Positions 21,953 to 23,955 of a stretch of DNA of 23,955 nucleotides are shown piece after piece. The stretch spans positions 1-23,955 of the IMG/VR virus record IMGVR_UViG_3300006990_000159; one strand, given 5' to 3'. How positions within the stretch are numbered: the stretch's first letter is position 1; each line of letters starts with the position of its first letter. The stretch is from a virus. The notes beneath the pieces were generated by a model. It was given only the letters and a program-made list of their open reading frames with translations. It had not been told where the DNA came from and did no database searches. The translations under genes and the position numbers were made by a program.

Positions 21953-23271
21953 AGAAAACGTGTATAGTTAGTTGTCCAATATCCACTAGAAGTGGGTATG
22001 GTTCAAGAAGTAGAGATTTTGTAAGAGCTCTGATATTAGCAAGACCAGATTGGGATATTCAGATTCTATCTCAGAGATGGGGTCAGACTCCAATGGATGC
22101 TCTTAAAGTTGGTAAAGATGATGATTTATTAAATAGAATACTAATTCCACAAGGTAATGAGGCAAAACCAAACGTATGGGTTCAGATTACAGTTCCAAAC
22201 GAATTTCAACCTGTAGGTGAATATAACATTGGTGTAACTGCTGGTGTTGAAACAACTGTAATGCCACCTGAGTGTTTAGAGGGTATGAATCGTATGGATA
22301 AAGTTCTTATCTCATCTAATTTTGGAAAACAATGTGCTGAAAATACTGTATTTGATAAAAAGGATGAATCAACTAAAAAAGTAGTGGGTACTTTAAGATG
22401 TGAAAAACCTGTTGAAGTATTATTTGAAGGTTATGATACCAAAATATATGATAATAAAGCTCCATCAGAACCAAGAATTAATGATACATTATCTAAGATT
22501 AGTGAATCATTTTGTTTCTTATTCGTAGGGCATTGGTTAAAAGGTGATTTTGAGCAAGATAGAAAAAATGTAAGTGGATTGATTTGGACATTCTTACAAG
22601 CGTTCAAAGGTAAGAAGAACCTACCAGCATTGATTCTAAAGACGAGTGCGGGTGGTACATCATTACCAGATAGAGATAGAATTAGAAGAATTATCAAAGA
22701 TATTAGAAATAGATTAGATGGCAGATTACCAAACATATATCTATTACATTCTGATTTAACGGATAAAGAAATGAATGCACTTTACAATCACCCAAAGGTG
22801 AAAGCGCATGTTTCATTTACGAGAGGTGAGGGATTTGGTAGACCTTTATTGGAAGCAACAATTAGTGGTAAACCAATGGTAGTATCAGCATGGAGTGGTC
22901 ATATGGATTTCTTAAATCCTGATTATGTTTCTTGTATTACAGGTAAGATGGATGACGTACATAAAACTGCAGCTGATAAGTTCTTATTAAAAGAATCACA
23001 ATGGTTTACAATTGATTATTCAGTAGCTGGTGGTACTATGAAAGATATTTATAAGAACTATAAACCATACTTAGAGAAATCACGTAAACATAGACAGTAC
23101 ACAAAAGAAAGATTTACATTTGAAAAAATGGTAGAGTTGTTAGATACTTATTTAAAAGATGCAGATAGTAAACCCCAAACAGTTGGGCTATCACTACCTA
23201 AACTTAAAAAAGTAAATAAGAACGTTGAACCACCAAAGGTGAGTTTACCTAAACTAAAGAAAGTTAAATAG
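21940..23271 (+). CDS. GT4-family glycosyltransferase B with basic repeat tail
   Basis: A second GT-B enzyme, 443 residues from ATG 21940. The N-terminal lobe starts KKTCIVSCPISTRSGYGSRSRD (5-26 in two parts), and the C-terminal lobe has FLFVGHWLKGDFEQDRKNV (193-211) and TRGEGFGRPLLEATISGKP (294-312), with E297 and E305 forming the EX7E motif. The frame is open back to 21913, but the start 27 bases later fits better: it leaves only a 13-base overlap with GT A and begins just before the first strand. The C-terminal tail contains SLPKLKKV twice (418-425 and 435-442), written with different codons. The stop shares one base with the GTG start of the next gene. Confidence 0.8.
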   Translation: MESIKKTCIVSCPISTRSGYGSRSRDFVRALILARPDWDIQILSQRWGQTPMDALKVGKDDDLLNRILIPQGNEAKPNVWVQITVPNEFQPVGEYNIGVTAGVETTVMPPECLEGMNRMDKVLISSNFGKQCAENTVFDKKDESTKKVVGTLRCEKPVEVLFEGYDTKIYDNKAPSEPRINDTLSKISESFCFLFVGHWLKGDFEQDRKNVSGLIWTFLQAFKGKKNLPALILKTSAGGTSLPDRDRIRRIIKDIRNRLDGRLPNIYLLHSDLTDKEMNALYNHPKVKAHVSFTRGEGFGRPLLEATISGKPMVVSAWSGHMDFLNPDYVSCITGKMDDVHKTAADKFLLKESQWFTIDYSVAGGTMKDIYKNYKPYLEKSRKHRQYTKERFTFEKMVELLDTYLKDADSKPQTVGLSLPKLKKVNKNVEPPKVSLPKLKKVK

Positions 23272-23777
23272 TGGGATATTATAATACACATTTAAGAAAA
23301 ACATCAGACCAGACCGGAATTAGTAAATCTAAAATTGAACGGGGTATGGTGATTAAGTGTAAATACCAACGAAAAGATAAGGTATTGAAACCATATCTTA
23401 TTTTTGTATTACAACCTAAATGGCCAAACACAACAAAAGGTAAACTGCATGGATTATCATTAGATAATATACCACCAGGTAAGTTTTTAGAAATCGCAGA
23501 AATCTATGAAGAAATCATATCAGTATCTCCAAAGGTAAAAAAATTAGATTTACCTAAGATTAAAATTAATGAGGCCTCTAAAACATTTTATACTTCTGAA
23601 ATTAAAACTGAAAAACAATTAACAGCAGCTTATAGAACATTTAATTTATTAGAACTAAGTTCTATTATGGCGGTTAATTACGATTGGGGTAGGTTTGATA
23701 TGATTGATACAAGAGAAAAGAGAAGAAAGATAGAAGAAGAAGCTAGGGAACGTAGAGATAACAACGTAACTAACTGA
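23271..23777 (+). CDS. Hypothetical protein with GTG start (168 aa)
   Basis: I recognise no named domain. The product has a basic start (residues 1-30), a strand-rich centre with PYLIFVLQPKW (41-51) and KLHGLSLDNIPPGKF (58-72), a short KLDLPKIKI (91-99) that echoes the SLPKLKKV repeats of the preceding glycosyltransferase, an YRTFNLLELSSIMAVNYDWGRFD region (121-143 in two parts) and a charged helical tail (147-163). The start is GTG sharing one base with the upstream stop; the next candidate is ATG at 23346, which would cut 25 residues. Small proteins with KLHGLSLD-type cores occur in T4-like marine phages, from my general recollection, with unknown function. Tight coupling to the glycosyltransferase suggests joint action. 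Confidence 0.6.
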   Translation: MGYYNTHLRKTSDQTGISKSKIERGMVIKCKYQRKDKVLKPYLIFVLQPKWPNTTKGKLHGLSLDNIPPGKFLEIAEIYEEIISVSPKVKKLDLPKIKINEASKTFYTSEIKTEKQLTAAYRTFNLLELSSIMAVNYDWGRFDMIDTREKRRKIEEEARERRDNNVTN

Positions 23778-23785
23778 TAATCAGT
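23773..23785 (+). other. Near-perfect palindrome at the 3' end of the P7 unit
   Basis: ACTGATAATCAGT is a 6-base dyad with a one-base centre, overlapping the stop codon. A 6-base outer pair, CTAACT (23770-23775) and AGTTAG (23787-23792), allows an alternative hairpin. It could be an operator or mRNA end. Between it and P8 I see nothing else. Confidence 0.3.
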
Positions 23786-23831
23786 AAGTTAGCTGTGATA
23801 GTGAACACGATTGAAAATAATCTCTATAATG

Positions 23832-23863
23832 TTTGTTTTTTAGAACATTTTTTTGTATATTAG
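23832..23863 (+). promoter_or_regulatory. Promoter P8, Bacteroidota type, for the last gene
   Basis: TTTG at 23832-23835 and TATATTAG at 23856-23863 are separated by 20 bases. The upstream box lacks the second G found at most other sites. Predicted start is near 23867, about 15 bases before the ATG. Confidence 0.75.
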
Positions 23864-23881
23864 TATCATTAATAAAACATT

Positions 23882-23955
23882 ATGAAAATTAGTTACGCAG
23901 TTACAGTATGTAATGAGTTTGTAGAAATACAAAAACTCATACCATTCCTTTTGAA
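23882..23955 (+). CDS. Partial gene, start resembles GT2 glycosyltransferase
   Basis: Only 24 residues are in the window before it ends. They read MKISYAVTVCNE followed by FVEIQKLIPFLL, which is the usual opening of a GT-A family 2 glycosyltransferase: a first beta strand ending in a (T/V)xCNE turn that contacts the nucleotide, then a helix. The gene has its own promoter, P8, 15 to 20 bases upstream. If correct, this would be the fourth glycosyltransferase in the window and the first of the GT-A type. The call rests on a short stretch and should be treated as a suggestion. Confidence 0.5.
   Translation, partial: MKISYAVTVCNEFVEIQKLIPFLL

Noticed and set aside
265-22736. Minus-strand open frames of 60-120 codons scattered through the window
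   Set aside because: All lie opposite well-supported + strand genes, have low-complexity or hydrophobic translations and lack promoters or recognisable motifs. They are codon-bias shadows.
23828-23854. Rho-independent terminator from AATGTT and AACATT followed by a T-run
   Set aside because: The stem is only six weak pairs and overlaps the -33 box and spacer of P8, so it is better explained as promoter sequence.

Overview
The window looks like the DNA replication and nucleotide metabolism core of a T4-like tailed phage that infects a Bacteroidota host, probably a flavobacterium. The phage assignment rests on a contiguous set of T4-type replisome genes: single-stranded DNA binding protein (gp32), UvsX recombinase, a FEN/RNase H-type 5' exonuclease, DnaB-type helicase (gp41), family B DNA polymerase (gp43), sliding clamp (gp45) and both clamp-loader subunits (gp44 and gp62). 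The host inference rests on two independent signs. Eight promoter-like sites carry the Bacteroidota pattern (TTTG, then TATATTTG or a close variant), each with exactly 20 bases between the two boxes. There is also a 56-residue histone H1/Hc1-like gene whose RARKA..EI.KL...RKVSVE core is typical of Flavobacteria. The DNA is AT-rich and every gene lies on the + strand, with very short or overlapping junctions.

The promoters divide the window into likely transcription units. Bases 1-324 hold two small genes, one of them a 31-residue peptide with nine cysteines. P2 (414) serves gp32, uvsX and the exonuclease. P3 (3433) serves gp41, nrdB, mazG, nrdA, a tiny CxxC protein and thioredoxin, a dNTP supply block. 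P4 (8319) serves a small HTH protein and two tandem Mom-like DNA modification genes. P5 (10129) serves a GT-B-like glycosyltransferase with a winged-helix-like tail, then the DNA polymerase. P6 (14055) serves the clamp, a DruA-like (DUF4338) protein, clamp loader gp44, the H1-like protein, a zinc ribbon, gp62, a hypothetical protein and an Nmad1/DUF1599-like protein. P7 (18626) serves a Cas4/RecB-like iron-sulphur nuclease, an exported transglycosylase, a SLOG-like protein, two GT4 glycosyltransferases and a hypothetical protein. P8 (23832) starts a gene cut by the window end that begins like a GT2 glycosyltransferase.

The most unusual content is a possible DNA hypermodification programme spread through the replication core: two diverged Mom paralogues, a glycosyltransferase in one unit with the polymerase, an Nmad1-like protein and a MazG-like pyrophosphohydrolase. 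In keeping with restriction pressure, I could find no GATC site anywhere in the window by eye, although composition predicts roughly 70. A second surprise is a homologue of DruA, known from the Druantia anti-phage system, placed between the clamp and clamp-loader genes without any other Druantia component. No tRNA, CRISPR array, integrase or insertion sequence was recognised, and no gene-free stretch exceeds 300 bases; the longest, 325-484, holds two promoters and a hairpin.
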